Shown one piece after another: positions 38,539 to 48,102 of a stretch of DNA of 64,000 nt (its first letter is position 1; every line of letters starts with the position of its first letter). The notes below the pieces were generated by a model, which worked only from the letters and a program-made list of their open reading frames with translations, did not search any database and was not told the origin of the DNA. The stretch lies in the NCBI RefSeq assembly GCF_014197755.1, contig NZ_JACIGE010000007.1, forward strand, positions 1-64,000, in the 5' to 3' direction. The DNA is from Rhodocyclus tenuis. Its GTDB lineage: Bacteria; Pseudomonadota; Gammaproteobacteria; Burkholderiales; Rhodocyclaceae. Position numbers and translations under genes: made by a program.

Positions 38539-39738
38539 TCAGAACGAATCGGCGGGAACGCGCACCCGGCCTTCCATCAGGATGCGTGCGCTCCGGCTCA
38601 TGATCGCGCGGGTGACGGTCCACTGGCCGTCGACCCGCCTGGCCTCGGCGCCGACGCGCAGCGTGCCGGAGGGGTGGCCGAAGCGCACCGCCTGACGCTC
38701 GCCGCCGCCGGCAGCAAGATTGACCAGGGTGCCGGGAATCGCGGCAGCCGTGCCGATGGCCACCGCCGCCGTTCCCATCATCGCGTGGTGCAGCTTGCCC
38801 ATCGACAAGGCACGCACCAGCAGGTCGATGTCGGCAGCACTGACGCGCTTGCCGCTGGCCGCGACGTAATCGGCGGGCGGCGCGACGAAGGCGATCTTCG
38901 GCGTGTGCTGGCGTCGGGCAGCATCTTCGAGGCGGTCGATCAGTCCCATCTTCAGCGCACCGATGGCACGCAGGGTTTCAAAGCCGGCCAGCGCCGCGGC
39001 GTCGCCGTTGATTGCGTCCTGCAACTCGCTGCCGGTATAGCCGATGTCCTCGGCGTTGACGAAGATGGTCGGGATGCCGGAATTGATCAGCGTCGCCTTC
39101 AGTTTGCCACCGGCCACCAGCGATTCGGGCACCTCAAGTTCGTCGACCAACTGGCCGGTCGGGAACAGCGCGCCGCCGTCGGCGCCTTCGTCGGCGGGGT
39201 CGAGGAATTCGAGCACGATCTCGGCCGCCGGAAAGGTGACGCCGTCGAGCTCGAAATCGCCGCATTCCTGCACCTGCCCGCCGGCGACCGGAACATGCGC
39301 GATGATCGTCTTGCCGATGTTGGCCTGCCGGATGCGCACGACGCAGACGCCGTCCTGCGGAATGCGCGCCGGATCGAGCAGACCCGAGTGCAGCGCGAAA
39401 GCGCCGGCCGCCGTCGACAGATTGCCGCAGTTACCCGACCAGTCGACGAAATCGCTGTCGATGGCGACCTGGCCGTAGAGGTAATCGACGTCGTGGCCGG
39501 GAACGGTCGACTGCGAGAGGATCACGCACTTGCTGGTGCTCGAAGTCGCCCCGCCCATGCCGTCGATCTGCTTGGCGTAGGGATCGGGGCTGCCGATGAC
39601 GCGCTGGAACAGCCGGTCGCGGGCGGCACCCGGAACGCGGCAGCTGGCCGGCAGGTCGTCGAGGCGAAAGAAGACGCCCTTGCTGGTACCGCCACGCATA
39701 TAGGTGGCGGGAATGCTGACTTGCGGCGCGTACGCCAT
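38539..39738 (-). CDS. prpF: 2-methylaconitate isomerase PrpF (399 aa)
   Basis: PrpF isomerises the 2-methylaconitate made by AcnD to the cis form used for hydration. Diagnostic features are the N-terminal PATYMRGGTSKGVFF, GMGGATSSTSKCVIL and the active-site region DWSGNCGNLSTAAGAFA in a DapF-like fold. Length matches the family (about 395). The start overlaps the acnD stop (ATGA), the usual acnD-prpF pairing. Confidence 0.94.
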   Translation of the reverse strand: MAYAPQVSIPATYMRGGTSKGVFFRLDDLPASCRVPGAARDRLFQRVIGSPDPYAKQIDGMGGATSSTSKCVILSQSTVPGHDVDYLYGQVAIDSDFVDWSGNCGNLSTAAGAFALHSGLLDPARIPQDGVCVVRIRQANIGKTIIAHVPVAGGQVQECGDFELDGVTFPAAEIVLEFLDPADEGADGGALFPTGQLVDELEVPESLVAGGKLKATLINSGIPTIFVNAEDIGYTGSELQDAINGDAAALAGFETLRAIGALKMGLIDRLEDAARRQHTPKIAFVAPPADYVAASGKRVSAADIDLLVRALSMGKLHHAMMGTAAVAIGTAAAIPGTLVNLAAGGGERQAVRFGHPSGTLRVGAEARRVDGQWTVTRAIMSRSARILMEGRVRVPADSF

Positions 39739-42371
39739 CAGACGGTCTCCTTTTCAGAGGCGAGGAAATCCTCGGCAAAGCGCTGCAGCACGCCGCCGGC
39801 GGCGTAGATCGACACTTCCTCGGCGGTATCGAGGCGGCAGTTCACCGGCACCTCCTCGCTGCCGCTGTGGCGACGCCGGATCACCAGCCGCAGTTCGGCG
39901 CGCGGCTTGAGTTCGCCCAGCACGTCGTAGGTTTCGCTGCCGTCGAGGCGCAGCGTCAGACGCGTCGTTCCCGGCTTGAATTCGAGCGGCAGTACGCCCA
40001 TGCCGATCAGGTTGGTGCGATGGATGCGCTCGAAGCCTTCGGCGACGATGGCTTCGACGCCAGCCAGACGGACGCCCTTGGCCGCCCAGTCGCGGCTCGA
40101 GCCCTGGCCGTAGTCGGCACCGGCGATGATCAGCAGCGGCTGGCGACGCTGCATGTAGGTTTCGATGGCTTCCCACATGCGCATCAGCTTGCCCTCGGGC
40201 TCGACGCGCGCCCAGGAGCCCTTCTGCGGCACGCCGTCGACGACGGCCATCTCGTTCTGCAGTTGCGGATTGGCAAACGTCGCGCGCTGCGCGGTCAAGT
40301 GGTCGCCGCGGTGCGTCGCGTAGGAATTGAAGTCCTCTTCCGGCAGACCCATTTTCGCCAGATACTCGCCGGCCGCCGAGTCGGCCAGGATGGCATTCGA
40401 CGGTGACAGGTGGTCGGTGGTGATGTTGTCGGGCAACACCGCCAGCGGACGCATTCCCTTGAGCGTGCGCTGCCCGGCCAGCGCGCCTTCCCAGTACGGC
40501 GGACGGCGGATGTAGGTCGACTGCGGGCGCCAGTCGTAGAGCGGCGCGGTCTTGGCGCCGCTTGCGGCGTGAACGGCGAACATCGGCTCGTAGACCTGAC
40601 GGAACTGTTCAGGCCTGACGCAGCGACTGACGATGGCGTCGATCTCGGCGTCGGCCGGCCAGAGATCGTGCAGCCTCACCGGCCGCCCGTTCGGGTCGAT
40701 GCCGAGGACGTCGCGCTCGATGTCGAAGCGGATCGTTCCGGCGATGGCGTAGGCGACAACCAGTGCCGGCGAGGCAAGGAAAGCCTGGCGCGCATACGGG
40801 TGGATGCGGCCGTCGAAGTTGCGGTTGCCGGAGAGCACGGCGGCGGTATGCACGTCGCGATCGATGATTTCCTGCTGGATTTGCGGATCGAGCGCACCGG
40901 ACATGCCGTTGCAGGTGGTGCAAGCGTAGGCGACGATGCCGAAACCGAGCTTTTCCAGTTCCGCCAGCAGCCCGGCTTCTTCGAGGTAGAGGCGGGCGAC
41001 CTTCGAACCCGGCGCGAACGAGGTCTTCACCCAGGGCTTGCGCAGCAGACCGAGCGCATTGGCCTTCTGCGCCAGCAGGCCGGCAGCGACCACGCTGCGC
41101 GGATTGGAGGTGTTGGTACAGCTGGTGATGGCGGCAATGATCACCGCGCCGTCGGGCAGGCGGCCGGCGCGCTCATCGGCCAGCGCCTGTTGCAGACCGC
41201 TGGCGGAGGCGATGCCACGCTCGCTCAGCGCCGTCGTCGGCAGGCGTTTGTGCGGATTGGACGGGCCGGCCATGTTGCGCACCACGCCGGCAAGATCGAA
41301 TTCGAGCACACGCGCGTAGACGGCGCTCTCCAGGGCGTCGGCCCACAGACCGGCGGTCTTCGCGTAATTCTCGACCAAGGCCACCTGTGCCGGATCGCGG
41401 CCGGTCAGCCGCAGGTAATCGATGGTCTGCCGATCGATGTAGAACAGCGCCGCGGTGGCACCGTATTCCGGGCACATGTTGGAGATCGTCGCGCGGTCGC
41501 CGATCGACAGGCTCGACGCCCCCTCGCCGAAGAACTCGAGCCAGGCGCCGACGACGCGTTGCTGGCGCAGGAACGCGGTCAGCGCCAGCACGATGTCGGT
41601 GGCGCTGATTCCCGGCTGATGGCAGCCAGTGAGACGCACGCCGACGATCTCCGGCAGGCGCATCATCGAGGCGCGGCCAAGCATCACCGTTTCGGCCTCG
41701 AGCCCGCCGACGCCGATGCCGACGACACCCAGCGCATCGACGTGCGGCGTGTGGCTGTCGGTGCCGACGCAGGTGTCGGGGAAGGCGACGCCCTTGCCCT
41801 TGCCGTCATCGCGCACCTGGATCACCGGCGACATCTTCTCCAGATTGATCTGGTGCATGATGCCGTTGCCGGCCGGGATGACATCGACGTTGGCGAAAGC
41901 GCGCTTGGTCCATTCGATGAAGTGGAAGCGGTCCTCGTTGCGCCGATCCTCGATGGCGCGGTTTTTCGCGAAGGCCTGCGGGTCGCAACCGCCATGTTCG
42001 ACGGCCAGCGAATGATCGACGATCAACTGTGTCGGCACCACCGGGTTGACCCTGGCCGGGTCGCCCCCTTGCGCGGCGATCGCGTCGCGCAGGCCGGCGA
42101 GATCGACCAGCGCGGTCTGGCCGAGGATGTCGTGACAGACGACGCGCGCCGGGTACCACGGAAAATCGAGGTCGCGCCGGCCCTCGGCGATCTGCATCAG
42201 CGCATCGCCGAGCAGCGCCGGATCGCAGCGGCGGACCAGCTGCTCGGCCAGCACGCGCGCCACGTAAGGCAGGCGCGCGTAAGCGCCCGGCTTGAGCGCC
42301 TCGACGGCGGCGCGCGCGTCGAAATAGTCGAGCGTGCTTCCCGGCAACGGTTTGCGGTAATCGGTATTCAT
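39738..42371 (-). CDS. acnD: Fe/S-dependent 2-methylcitrate dehydratase AcnD (877 aa)
   Basis: Aconitase-superfamily enzyme dehydrating 2-methylcitrate. The [4Fe-4S] Cys ligands appear as TSCTNTSNPR and ACTTCNGMSG; substrate-binding motifs include PDTCVGTDSHTPHVDALGV and the C-terminal swivel domain with GADYGQGSSRDWAAKG. The pairing with prpF and absence of prpD identifies AcnD rather than a housekeeping aconitase. Start is the ATG at 42371 (MNTDYRKPLPG), 13 bases after prpC. Confidence 0.94.
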   Translation of the reverse strand: MNTDYRKPLPGSTLDYFDARAAVEALKPGAYARLPYVARVLAEQLVRRCDPALLGDALMQIAEGRRDLDFPWYPARVVCHDILGQTALVDLAGLRDAIAAQGGDPARVNPVVPTQLIVDHSLAVEHGGCDPQAFAKNRAIEDRRNEDRFHFIEWTKRAFANVDVIPAGNGIMHQINLEKMSPVIQVRDDGKGKGVAFPDTCVGTDSHTPHVDALGVVGIGVGGLEAETVMLGRASMMRLPEIVGVRLTGCHQPGISATDIVLALTAFLRQQRVVGAWLEFFGEGASSLSIGDRATISNMCPEYGATAALFYIDRQTIDYLRLTGRDPAQVALVENYAKTAGLWADALESAVYARVLEFDLAGVVRNMAGPSNPHKRLPTTALSERGIASASGLQQALADERAGRLPDGAVIIAAITSCTNTSNPRSVVAAGLLAQKANALGLLRKPWVKTSFAPGSKVARLYLEEAGLLAELEKLGFGIVAYACTTCNGMSGALDPQIQQEIIDRDVHTAAVLSGNRNFDGRIHPYARQAFLASPALVVAYAIAGTIRFDIERDVLGIDPNGRPVRLHDLWPADAEIDAIVSRCVRPEQFRQVYEPMFAVHAASGAKTAPLYDWRPQSTYIRRPPYWEGALAGQRTLKGMRPLAVLPDNITTDHLSPSNAILADSAAGEYLAKMGLPEEDFNSYATHRGDHLTAQRATFANPQLQNEMAVVDGVPQKGSWARVEPEGKLMRMWEAIETYMQRRQPLLIIAGADYGQGSSRDWAAKGVRLAGVEAIVAEGFERIHRTNLIGMGVLPLEFKPGTTRLTLRLDGSETYDVLGELKPRAELRLVIRRRHSGSEEVPVNCRLDTAEEVSIYAAGGVLQRFAEDFLASEKETV

Positions 42372-42384
42372 GCGTGCCCGCCCC

Positions 42385-43539
42385 TCACTGGCGCTGATCG
42401 ATCGGCAGGAAAGCCCGGTCGTCCGGTCCGACGTAATTGGCGCTCGGGCGGATGATCTTGTTGTCGATGCGCTGCTCGATGATATGCGCCGCCCAGCCGG
42501 AAGTGCGCGCAATCACGAACAGCGGCGTGAACATCGCGGTCGGCACGCCCATCATGTGATAGCTGACGGCACTGAACCAGTCGAGGTTGGGGAACATCTT
42601 CTTGACTTCCCACATCACCGACTCGAGGCGTGCGGCGATGTCGTACATCTTGGTCGAACCGGCGGCGACCGACACCTGGTGGGCGACGCTCTTGATCACC
42701 TCGCTGCGCGGGTCGGAAACGGTGTAGACCGGATGGCCGAAACCGATCACCACTTCCTTGGCCTCGACGCGGCGGCGGATGTCGCTTTCGGCCTCATCCG
42801 GACTGTCGTAACGCCGCTGAATCTCGAAAGCCGCCTCGTTGGCGCCGCCGTGTTTCGGCCCGCGCAGTGCGCCGATGGCGCCGGTAATTGCCGAATACAT
42901 GTCCGAACCGGTACCGGCGATGACGCGGCCGGTGAAAGTCGAGGCATTGAATTCGTGCTCGGCGTAGAGGATCAGCGAGGTATGCATGGCGCGCTCCCAC
43001 AGCGCCGAGGGCTTTTCGCCATGCAGCAGATGCAGGAAGTGGGCGCCGATCGAATCGTCGTCGGTGTCGACGTTGATGCGCTTGCCGTTGGTCGACCAGT
43101 GATACCAGTAGAGCAGCATCGAACCGAGCGAAGCCATCAGGCGGTCGCCGATGTCGCGCGCGCCGGGGATATTGTGGTCGTCCTTTTCCGGCAGCGCGCA
43201 GCCGAGCGCGGAAACGCCGGTGCGCATCACGTCCATCGGATGCGCCGAGGCGGGCAGACATTCGAGCGCTTCCCTGACGTTGGTCGGCAGACCGCGCATC
43301 GCCTTCAGCCTGGCCTTGTAGGCCTTCAGTTCGGCGCCGGTCGGCAGCTTGCCGTGCACCAGCAGGTAGGCCACCTCCTCGAATTCACAGCGCTCGGCGA
43401 TGTCGAGGATGTCGTAACCACGGTAATGCAGGTCGTTGCCGGTCTTGCCCACCGTGCACAGGGCGGTATTGCCCGCCGTCACGCCGGACAGGGCGACTGA
43501 CTTCTTCGGCCTGAAAGCCGCTTCCTGGGGAATGTTCAT
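42385..43539 (-). CDS. prpC: 2-methylcitrate synthase PrpC (384 aa)
   Basis: Condenses propionyl-CoA with oxaloacetate. Citrate-synthase fold with the short, non-NADH-regulated type: [19 protein letters not shown] near residue 25, [13 protein letters not shown] (catalytic His), [13 protein letters not shown] (second His) and GFGHPVY, and catalytic Asp in PNLDWFSAV. The 384 aa length and operon context favour methylcitrate over citrate synthase. Start at the ATG at 43539, 34 bases after the thioesterase. Confidence 0.94.
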   Translation of the reverse strand: MNIPQEAAFRPKKSVALSGVTAGNTALCTVGKTGNDLHYRGYDILDIAERCEFEEVAYLLVHGKLPTGAELKAYKARLKAMRGLPTNVREALECLPASAHPMDVMRTGVSALGCALPEKDDHNIPGARDIGDRLMASLGSMLLYWYHWSTNGKRINVDTDDDSIGAHFLHLLHGEKPSALWERAMHTSLILYAEHEFNASTFTGRVIAGTGSDMYSAITGAIGALRGPKHGGANEAAFEIQRRYDSPDEAESDIRRRVEAKEVVIGFGHPVYTVSDPRSEVIKSVAHQVSVAAGSTKMYDIAARLESVMWEVKKMFPNLDWFSAVSYHMMGVPTAMFTPLFVIARTSGWAAHIIEQRIDNKIIRPSANYVGPDDRAFLPIDQRQ

Positions 43540-43573
43540 TGCGTTTGTCTCCAACAGTGGGTGAGGCCCGGAT

Positions 43574-44011
43574 TCAGGCAGCGAGGTAATCGGACGAGGC
43601 TTCGCACTCATCCAGAATCGTGCGCGGACGGCCTTCGCCATCCACCGCAACCATTTCGAAACGTCCTTGCAAGGCATTGATGCGCGCGCCTCCCGGCAGG
43701 GTTTCCGCGACTCCCGTGACTTCGACGGTCATCGACGAGCGCCCGATACGGGCAATGCGTCCGGTCAATTCGAGCATCTGCCCCAATTTCACCGGCACCT
43801 GGAACTCGACGCGCTCGGACGCCGCCATGACCACGGCACAGCGGGCAAAGCGCGTCGCCGTCACGAAGGCGGCCTTGCCGAGCAGGCTGAGCGCGTTGCC
43901 GCCGTAAAGCGTGCCGTAGTGATTCGCCTGGTCCGGAAAGACCATTTCGACAAAAACTGTCTCCCGCTGACGCGACGCTGCCAGGCTGCAACAATCGACG
44001 ACCTGCTTCAT
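43574..44011 (-). CDS. YciA-like acyl-CoA thioesterase, first gene of the propionate operon (145 aa)
   Basis: Single hotdog domain with [25 protein letters not shown]; the acyl-CoA hydrolase motif is present, but the residue after LSL is Leu-Gly where many relatives have an Asp (MD), which may change activity. It may hydrolyse excess propionyl- or other short acyl-CoA. Start at the ATG at 44011. A conserved operator-like region shared with the promoter at 45520 lies directly upstream (44039-44126). Confidence 0.82.
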   Translation of the reverse strand: MKQVVDCCSLAASRQRETVFVEMVFPDQANHYGTLYGGNALSLLGKAAFVTATRFARCAVVMAASERVEFQVPVKLGQMLELTGRIARIGRSSMTVEVTGVAETLPGGARINALQGRFEMVAVDGEGRPRTILDECEASSDYLAA

Positions 44012-44038
44012 TGGGCGCTCCGCGCGGCGAGGAACTTC

Positions 44039-44126
44039 GCAATATACGCACTGCAAAATCGTGCGAAAAGGCTGAAATGGCGGAATATTGCGAAGGCTTC
44101 GCCCAGCTTTTGCGAAGCTTGCAAAC
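44039..44126 (-). promoter_or_regulatory. ScfR/RamB-type operator region of the propionate operon
   Basis: It shares with 45520-45598 the blocks gcaatatacgcac, ctgaaatNgcg (at +33) and tgcgaag (at +50) at identical spacing, then cttgcaaa. In the leftward transcription sense this gives a -10-like TATATT with repeated TTCGCAA/TTTGCAA half-sites upstream, like the TTTGCAAA sites bound by RamB/ScfR regulators. The ScfR-type gene at 45613 is the obvious candidate regulator. Confidence 0.6.
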
Positions 44127-44188
44127 ATTCCGTGCGCCAGCCTTGGCAGGCGCAGCTGCGCTCGCGGCGCAGACGCGAACCCGCCGGC

Positions 44189-44578
44189 CTACAAGGCATC
44201 GCGGGCAAGACAGCGAAACACCGAGACACGGCCGGCGCCGGCCAGCGCGGCCGGCTTATGCACCCTAATGGCGAGGCGTTTCATCGGGAAACTGTCGGCG
44301 AGCGCCTGCAGCATCGCCTGGCTGATCGCCTCGAGCAGATTGAAATGGCGCTCGCCGACCAGTCGCACAAGCGCGGCAACCACCTGGTCATAGTCCACCG
44401 TGTGCGCGATGTCGTCACTCCGGCTTGCCGTCGCGGCATCGACGATGAATTCGATGTCCACGCGCAACAGCTGGCGCTCGGCGCGTTCGTGCGGATAGAC
44501 GCCGATCGATGCCAGCAAGGGCAAAGCCTCGATGCGGATGCGGCAGTCGTCTTCGTTGCGGCGGGATAAATCAGTCAA
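44189..44578 (-). CDS. folB: Dihydroneopterin aldolase FolB (129 aa)
   Basis: Folate pathway enzyme. Typical features are IRIEALPLLASIGVYPHERAERQ near the N-terminus (catalytic Glu region), HTVDYDQVVAALVRL and the conserved FNLLEAISQAMLQAL, then RVHKPAALAGA with the active-site Lys. It lies 65 bases downstream of the GntR gene in the same direction, so it may be co-transcribed with it, which is an odd partner for folate synthesis. Confidence 0.88.
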   Translation of the reverse strand: MTDLSRRNEDDCRIRIEALPLLASIGVYPHERAERQLLRVDIEFIVDAATASRSDDIAHTVDYDQVVAALVRLVGERHFNLLEAISQAMLQALADSFPMKRLAIRVHKPAALAGAGRVSVFRCLARDAL

Positions 44579-44643
44579 GAAAGCTCCATCAAACGGGAAT
44601 CACCATGCGCGGCACAGCCGCGTGGCGCGGTGCGGCGCGCAGC

Positions 44644-45345
44644 TCAGCAGAGCGCGTCGCGAAGCGCGGCCGCCTGCTGCCGGCACAGGCTGGCGATGTC
44701 GTCAGCTGCGCCGGCCAGCAAGGCGTGGCTCAAGGGAGCGCGCACATCAAGCGCTGCCGCGGATTCGAGACGCGCGCGCTCGGGCCCCAGCGCCAACTGC
44801 AGTTGCCGCTCTACTTGCCGGCTGAGCAGCGCAAAACACGGCGCGCTCGCCGCTTGCGCGTGCTCACGCAGACGGGCGTACCAGCGTTGCGCCGCGCGCA
44901 TCGCTTCGCCGGAGCCGCCGGCGTCTTCAATGCCCGCTTGCACCACGCCTGCGTCAGGCGCCGCGCGCGCGCAGTCCTCGAGCAGCGCAAGGACTTCACC
45001 GCTGCCACGCGCGGCCAGACAGCACAGCGCATGACTGTCGACCTGCGCGAGCAGCGCGCACAGGCCCGCGATGTCTTCGCGGCTGACAACGCTCACCGCA
45101 AAACCGCCGTCCTGCGTGCGCGCCAGCAAGCCCTCGGCAAGCAGAAGCTGCAGGGCATCGAGCAAGGACGCGCGGGAAACGCCGTAGTGACGGCACAGCG
45201 CCGCTTCGTCAATGGCAGTGCCGGGCTGCAGGCCGTGCGCAAAAATCCTCTCGGACAGCGACGCGGCGAGGCATTCGTGCAAGCGCTGGCCGCCGGCGAA
45301 GGCGCTGCGAGCACCGGCAAATCCCTGCGCCGTCAGCGCGTCCAT
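44644..45345 (-). CDS. GntR-family regulator, divergent FCD type (233 aa)
   Basis: N-terminal winged helix (about residues 20-90; EAALCRHYGVSRASLLDALQLLLAEGLLA) and a helical C-terminal domain with many Ala residues. An ATG at 45345 with AGGAGG upstream is preferred over longer frames. The start overlaps the 46-codon gene upstream by 13 bases. Its promoter shares the operator-like element with the propionate operon, so it probably belongs to the same regulon. Confidence 0.75.
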   Translation of the reverse strand: MDALTAQGFAGARSAFAGGQRLHECLAASLSERIFAHGLQPGTAIDEAALCRHYGVSRASLLDALQLLLAEGLLARTQDGGFAVSVVSREDIAGLCALLAQVDSHALCCLAARGSGEVLALLEDCARAAPDAGVVQAGIEDAGGSGEAMRAAQRWYARLREHAQAASAPCFALLSRQVERQLQLALGPERARLESAAALDVRAPLSHALLAGAADDIASLCRQQAAALRDALC

Positions 45346-45473
45346 GCGGCCGCCTCCTGCGTCAGGCCGGGGGCGAACGCCCACGGCGACGGTGACGACG
45401 CATCGGCACGCGCTACTGCCGCAAGACCGGCAACAGACGGCGCTGCGCAGTTCGGATTGAAATTGACGGACAT
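45333..45473 (-). CDS. Small leader gene before the GntR regulator (46 aa)
   Basis: A 46-codon frame (MSVNFNPNCAAPSVAGLAAV at its start, ending AAAWTR) opens at an ATG at 45473 with a strong ribosome site (gaggag, 6-7 bases before). It overlaps the GntR start by 13 bases, so translational coupling is plausible. No signal peptide, membrane segment or known family is visible. It could be a real small protein or a leader that tunes regulator synthesis. Confidence 0.5.
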   Translation of the reverse strand: MSVNFNPNCAAPSVAGLAAVARADASSPSPWAFAPGLTQEAAAWTR

Positions 45474-45519
45474 ACGGCACTCCTCGAAAAACGGCCCTTG
45501 CCAGAGCGGGCGAATATTT

Positions 45520-45598
45520 GCAATATACGCACCGGCGAATCGCTTTAAAGCCCTGAAATAGCGTAGAAATGCGAAGCAAAACCGACTGTCTTGCAAAG
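45520..45598 (-). promoter_or_regulatory. ScfR/RamB-type operator region, second copy
   Basis: Same ordered blocks as at 44039-44126, including gcaatatacgcac (45520-45532), ctgaaatagcg (from 45553), tgcgaag (45570-45576) and cttgcaaag (45590-45598). It lies between the leftward small-gene/GntR unit and the rightward ScfR-type gene, so it may control both and include autoregulation. Confidence 0.6.
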
Positions 45599-45612
45599 AT
45601 TGCGAATTAACG

Positions 45613-47040
45613 ATGAGAAAGACTTTCATGGGCGTGCGCCTGAAACGCCTGCGCGAGGAACGCGGCCTGACGCAAGTGGCGCTGGCGCGTGCGCTCGAAC
45701 TCTCGCCGAGCTATCTCAACCAGCTCGAGCAGAACCAGCGCCCGCTCAGCGTGCCGGTGCTGCTCAAGCTGAATGCCGTGTTCGGCGTCGACGTGCAGCT
45801 CTTCTCGGAGAATGACGAAGCGCGGCTGATCGCCGACCTGCAGGAGGCCTTCCGCGAAAACGCCGGCAGCGAGGCGGTATCACTGGCCGAGATCCGCGAA
45901 CTCGCGGCCGGCATGCCGGGCGTGGCGCGCACGCTGCTGGCGCTGGCGCGGCATCAGCAGGAGGCACAGGAGCGCGAAGCGGCGTGGGCGGCACGCCTCG
46001 GGCTCGACCGCAGCGAACAGCCGCTGGCCACGCGCATGCCCTTCGAGGAAGTGCGCGACTTCTTCTACGCGCAGCACAATCACATCGACGAACTCGACCG
46101 GCTCGCCGAACGTCTTGCCGATGCCTGGCTGCTGCGCCCCGGCGACATGGCCGACGGCCTCGAAGCGCGCCTGCAGCGCGCGCATGGCGTCAGCGTGCGC
46201 CGCGGCAGCCGGGCGCTGGCGCAGGACGCCGGCGATGCGCAGCGTGTCTTCGATCCGGCGACGCGCACGCTGTCGCTGTCGCCGCACCTGACGCCGGGGC
46301 AACAGTCCTTCCAGATGGCGACGCAACTGGCCTTCCTCGAGGCCGGCGAGGCGATCGAAGCCCTTGCCGCAGCGGCCGGCCTGTCCAGCGACGAAGCATG
46401 CCGGCTGGCGCGCATCGGCCTGGCCAACTACTTTGCCGGCGCGCTGATCCTGCCTTACGGGCGCTTTCTCGAACGTGCCGAACAGCTGCGCTACGACATC
46501 GAACTGCTCGGTCGCGCCTTCGGCGTCGAATTCGAAACCACCTGCCACCGCCTGTCGACGCTGCAGCGGCCCGACGCGCGCGGCATCCCCTTCTTTTTCG
46601 TTCGCGTCGACCGCGCCGGCAACATCTCCAAGCGCCAGTCGGCGACCGACTTCCACTTCTCGCGCATCGGCGGCACCTGTCCGCTGTGGAACGTGTACGA
46701 AGCCTTCGCGCAACCGGAACGCGTACTCACCCAGCTGGCGGCGATGCCCGACGGCCGCGCCTATCTGTGGATCGCGCGCAGCGTCGCGCGCGGCTACGGT
46801 GGCTACGGCGCGCCGAGCAAGCGCTTCGCGGTCGGTCTGGGCTGCGACTTGCAGCACGCCGAGCGGCTGGTCTACAGCAAGGGGCTGAACCTCCGCGACG
46901 CCGACAGCTACACGCCAATCGGCACCGGCTGCAAGGTCTGCCCGCGCGAAGCCTGTCCGCAACGCGCCTTCCCGGCGATCGGCAGCGCCTCGGTGGTCGA
47001 CGAAAACCGCAGCCGCTTCGCGCCCTACCCGCTACGTTGA
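45613..47040 (+). CDS. ScfR/RamB-type short-chain fatty acid metabolism regulator (475 aa)
   Basis: XRE-type helix-turn-helix at residues about 8-62 (LKRLREERGLTQVALARALELSPSYLNQLEQNQ), then a long region with an IrrE/DUF955-like segment (TRTLSLSPHLTPGQQSFQMA; ARIGLANYFAGALILPYG) and a C-terminal domain with Cys residues (GTCPLWNVYEAF; GTGCKVCPREACPQRAF) typical of RamB/PrpR/ScfR proteins. These activate methylcitrate or glyoxylate genes in response to acyl-CoA. The start is the ATG at 45613 (45628 also possible). Its own upstream region carries the shared operator element. Confidence 0.88.
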   Translation: MRKTFMGVRLKRLREERGLTQVALARALELSPSYLNQLEQNQRPLSVPVLLKLNAVFGVDVQLFSENDEARLIADLQEAFRENAGSEAVSLAEIRELAAGMPGVARTLLALARHQQEAQEREAAWAARLGLDRSEQPLATRMPFEEVRDFFYAQHNHIDELDRLAERLADAWLLRPGDMADGLEARLQRAHGVSVRRGSRALAQDAGDAQRVFDPATRTLSLSPHLTPGQQSFQMATQLAFLEAGEAIEALAAAAGLSSDEACRLARIGLANYFAGALILPYGRFLERAEQLRYDIELLGRAFGVEFETTCHRLSTLQRPDARGIPFFFVRVDRAGNISKRQSATDFHFSRIGGTCPLWNVYEAFAQPERVLTQLAAMPDGRAYLWIARSVARGYGGYGAPSKRFAVGLGCDLQHAERLVYSKGLNLRDADSYTPIGTGCKVCPREACPQRAFPAIGSASVVDENRSRFAPYPLR

Positions 47041-47066
47041 GCGTCGCCCGTTTCGCAAAAACACCC

Positions 47067-48014
47067 TCAGTCCGGCTTCGCGAAGGAACCGGCAAATCGA
47101 TCCGCCGCCCGCGCCTGTGCGGTCGCCGGCAAATCCGCAGCCGCGATATGGCACAGCGCCAGAATCGCGCGAATGCCCCGGGTGTGGTGCTTCTGCCGAT
47201 GGACGACGACGCGCAGTTCGCGCGAAAGATCGAGGAACGGTGTTGGCACTGGCGCCAGCCAGCCGGCGGCGAAGGCATCCTTGAGTTCGAGCGCGGACAG
47301 GCAGCCGAGGCCCATGCCGAGCCGCACGCATTGACGGACGGCCTCCGGTTGTTCGAGCTCGAGGGCGATCCGCGGCGTGATGCCGATCTCGCCGAAGGCA
47401 CGGTCGAAGGTTTCACGCGTTCCCGAACCGGCTTCGCGCGTCACCCAGGACACCGACTGGAGCGCCTCGGGCGTCGCCCCGCCGCACACCAGCGGATGCT
47501 CGGGCGAGGCAAAAACCACCAGTTCGTCGCTGAGCCAGGGGAAAAACTGCAGCTGCGGATCGCTCGCCGGCCCTTCGATGAAGCCCAGGTCGATCTCGAA
47601 GGCGAGAAGCCGCTTCAGGACCTGCTCGGTGTTGAAACGCGCCAGGTGAACCTTGCCGAGCGGCTGCGTGCGACTCAGCTCGGCCAGCAGCGCGGGCAAC
47701 AGATGGTTGCCGATGGTCACGCTCGCACCGAGGTGGATGTCGAAGGCAGCGCCTTTCGCCTGTGCGACTTCCTCGATTTCGCGGCTGCGATCGAGCACCT
47801 CCTGCGCCAGCGGCAGAATCTCCCGCCCGGTGTCGGTCAGGCTCAGACGCCGTCCGAGCCGGTTGAACAAGGCCGCACCGAGCTGGTTTTCCATGTCGGC
47901 GAGCGCCATGCTCGCCGCCGCCTGACTCATGGCAAGCGCCTGCGCGGCACGCGTCACTTGTCCCTGGCGGGCGATGCCGACGAAGACCGCAAGCTGACGG
48001 AGCGTGATATTCAT
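47067..48014 (-). CDS. LysR-type regulator beside yeiH (315 aa)
   Basis: LysR family with helix-turn-helix near residues 5-60 (GQVTRAAQALAMSQAAASMALADME) and a standard effector domain (IHLGASVTIGNHLLPALLAEL; WVTREAGSGTRETFDRAF). It resembles the YeiE/CysB-like group usually divergent from yeiH, as here. Start at the ATG at 48014 (MNITLRQLAVF), downstream of a longer open frame. It probably controls the YeiH transporter, perhaps in response to sulfite or a related anion. Confidence 0.85.
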   Translation of the reverse strand: MNITLRQLAVFVGIARQGQVTRAAQALAMSQAAASMALADMENQLGAALFNRLGRRLSLTDTGREILPLAQEVLDRSREIEEVAQAKGAAFDIHLGASVTIGNHLLPALLAELSRTQPLGKVHLARFNTEQVLKRLLAFEIDLGFIEGPASDPQLQFFPWLSDELVVFASPEHPLVCGGATPEALQSVSWVTREAGSGTRETFDRAFGEIGITPRIALELEQPEAVRQCVRLGMGLGCLSALELKDAFAAGWLAPVPTPFLDLSRELRVVVHRQKHHTRGIRAILALCHIAAADLPATAQARAADRFAGSFAKPD

Positions 48015-48102
48015 AAGCAGAACCAATTCAACACATAAAAAGTATAAGTTTTACATATCGAATCAGCAAACGCTAATCTGGCCGCGTATTCATTTTCGGC
48101 CA

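Noticed and set aside
40410-42455. 681-codon open frame opposite acnD
   Set aside because: Antisense shadow of a conserved gene with no domain of its own.
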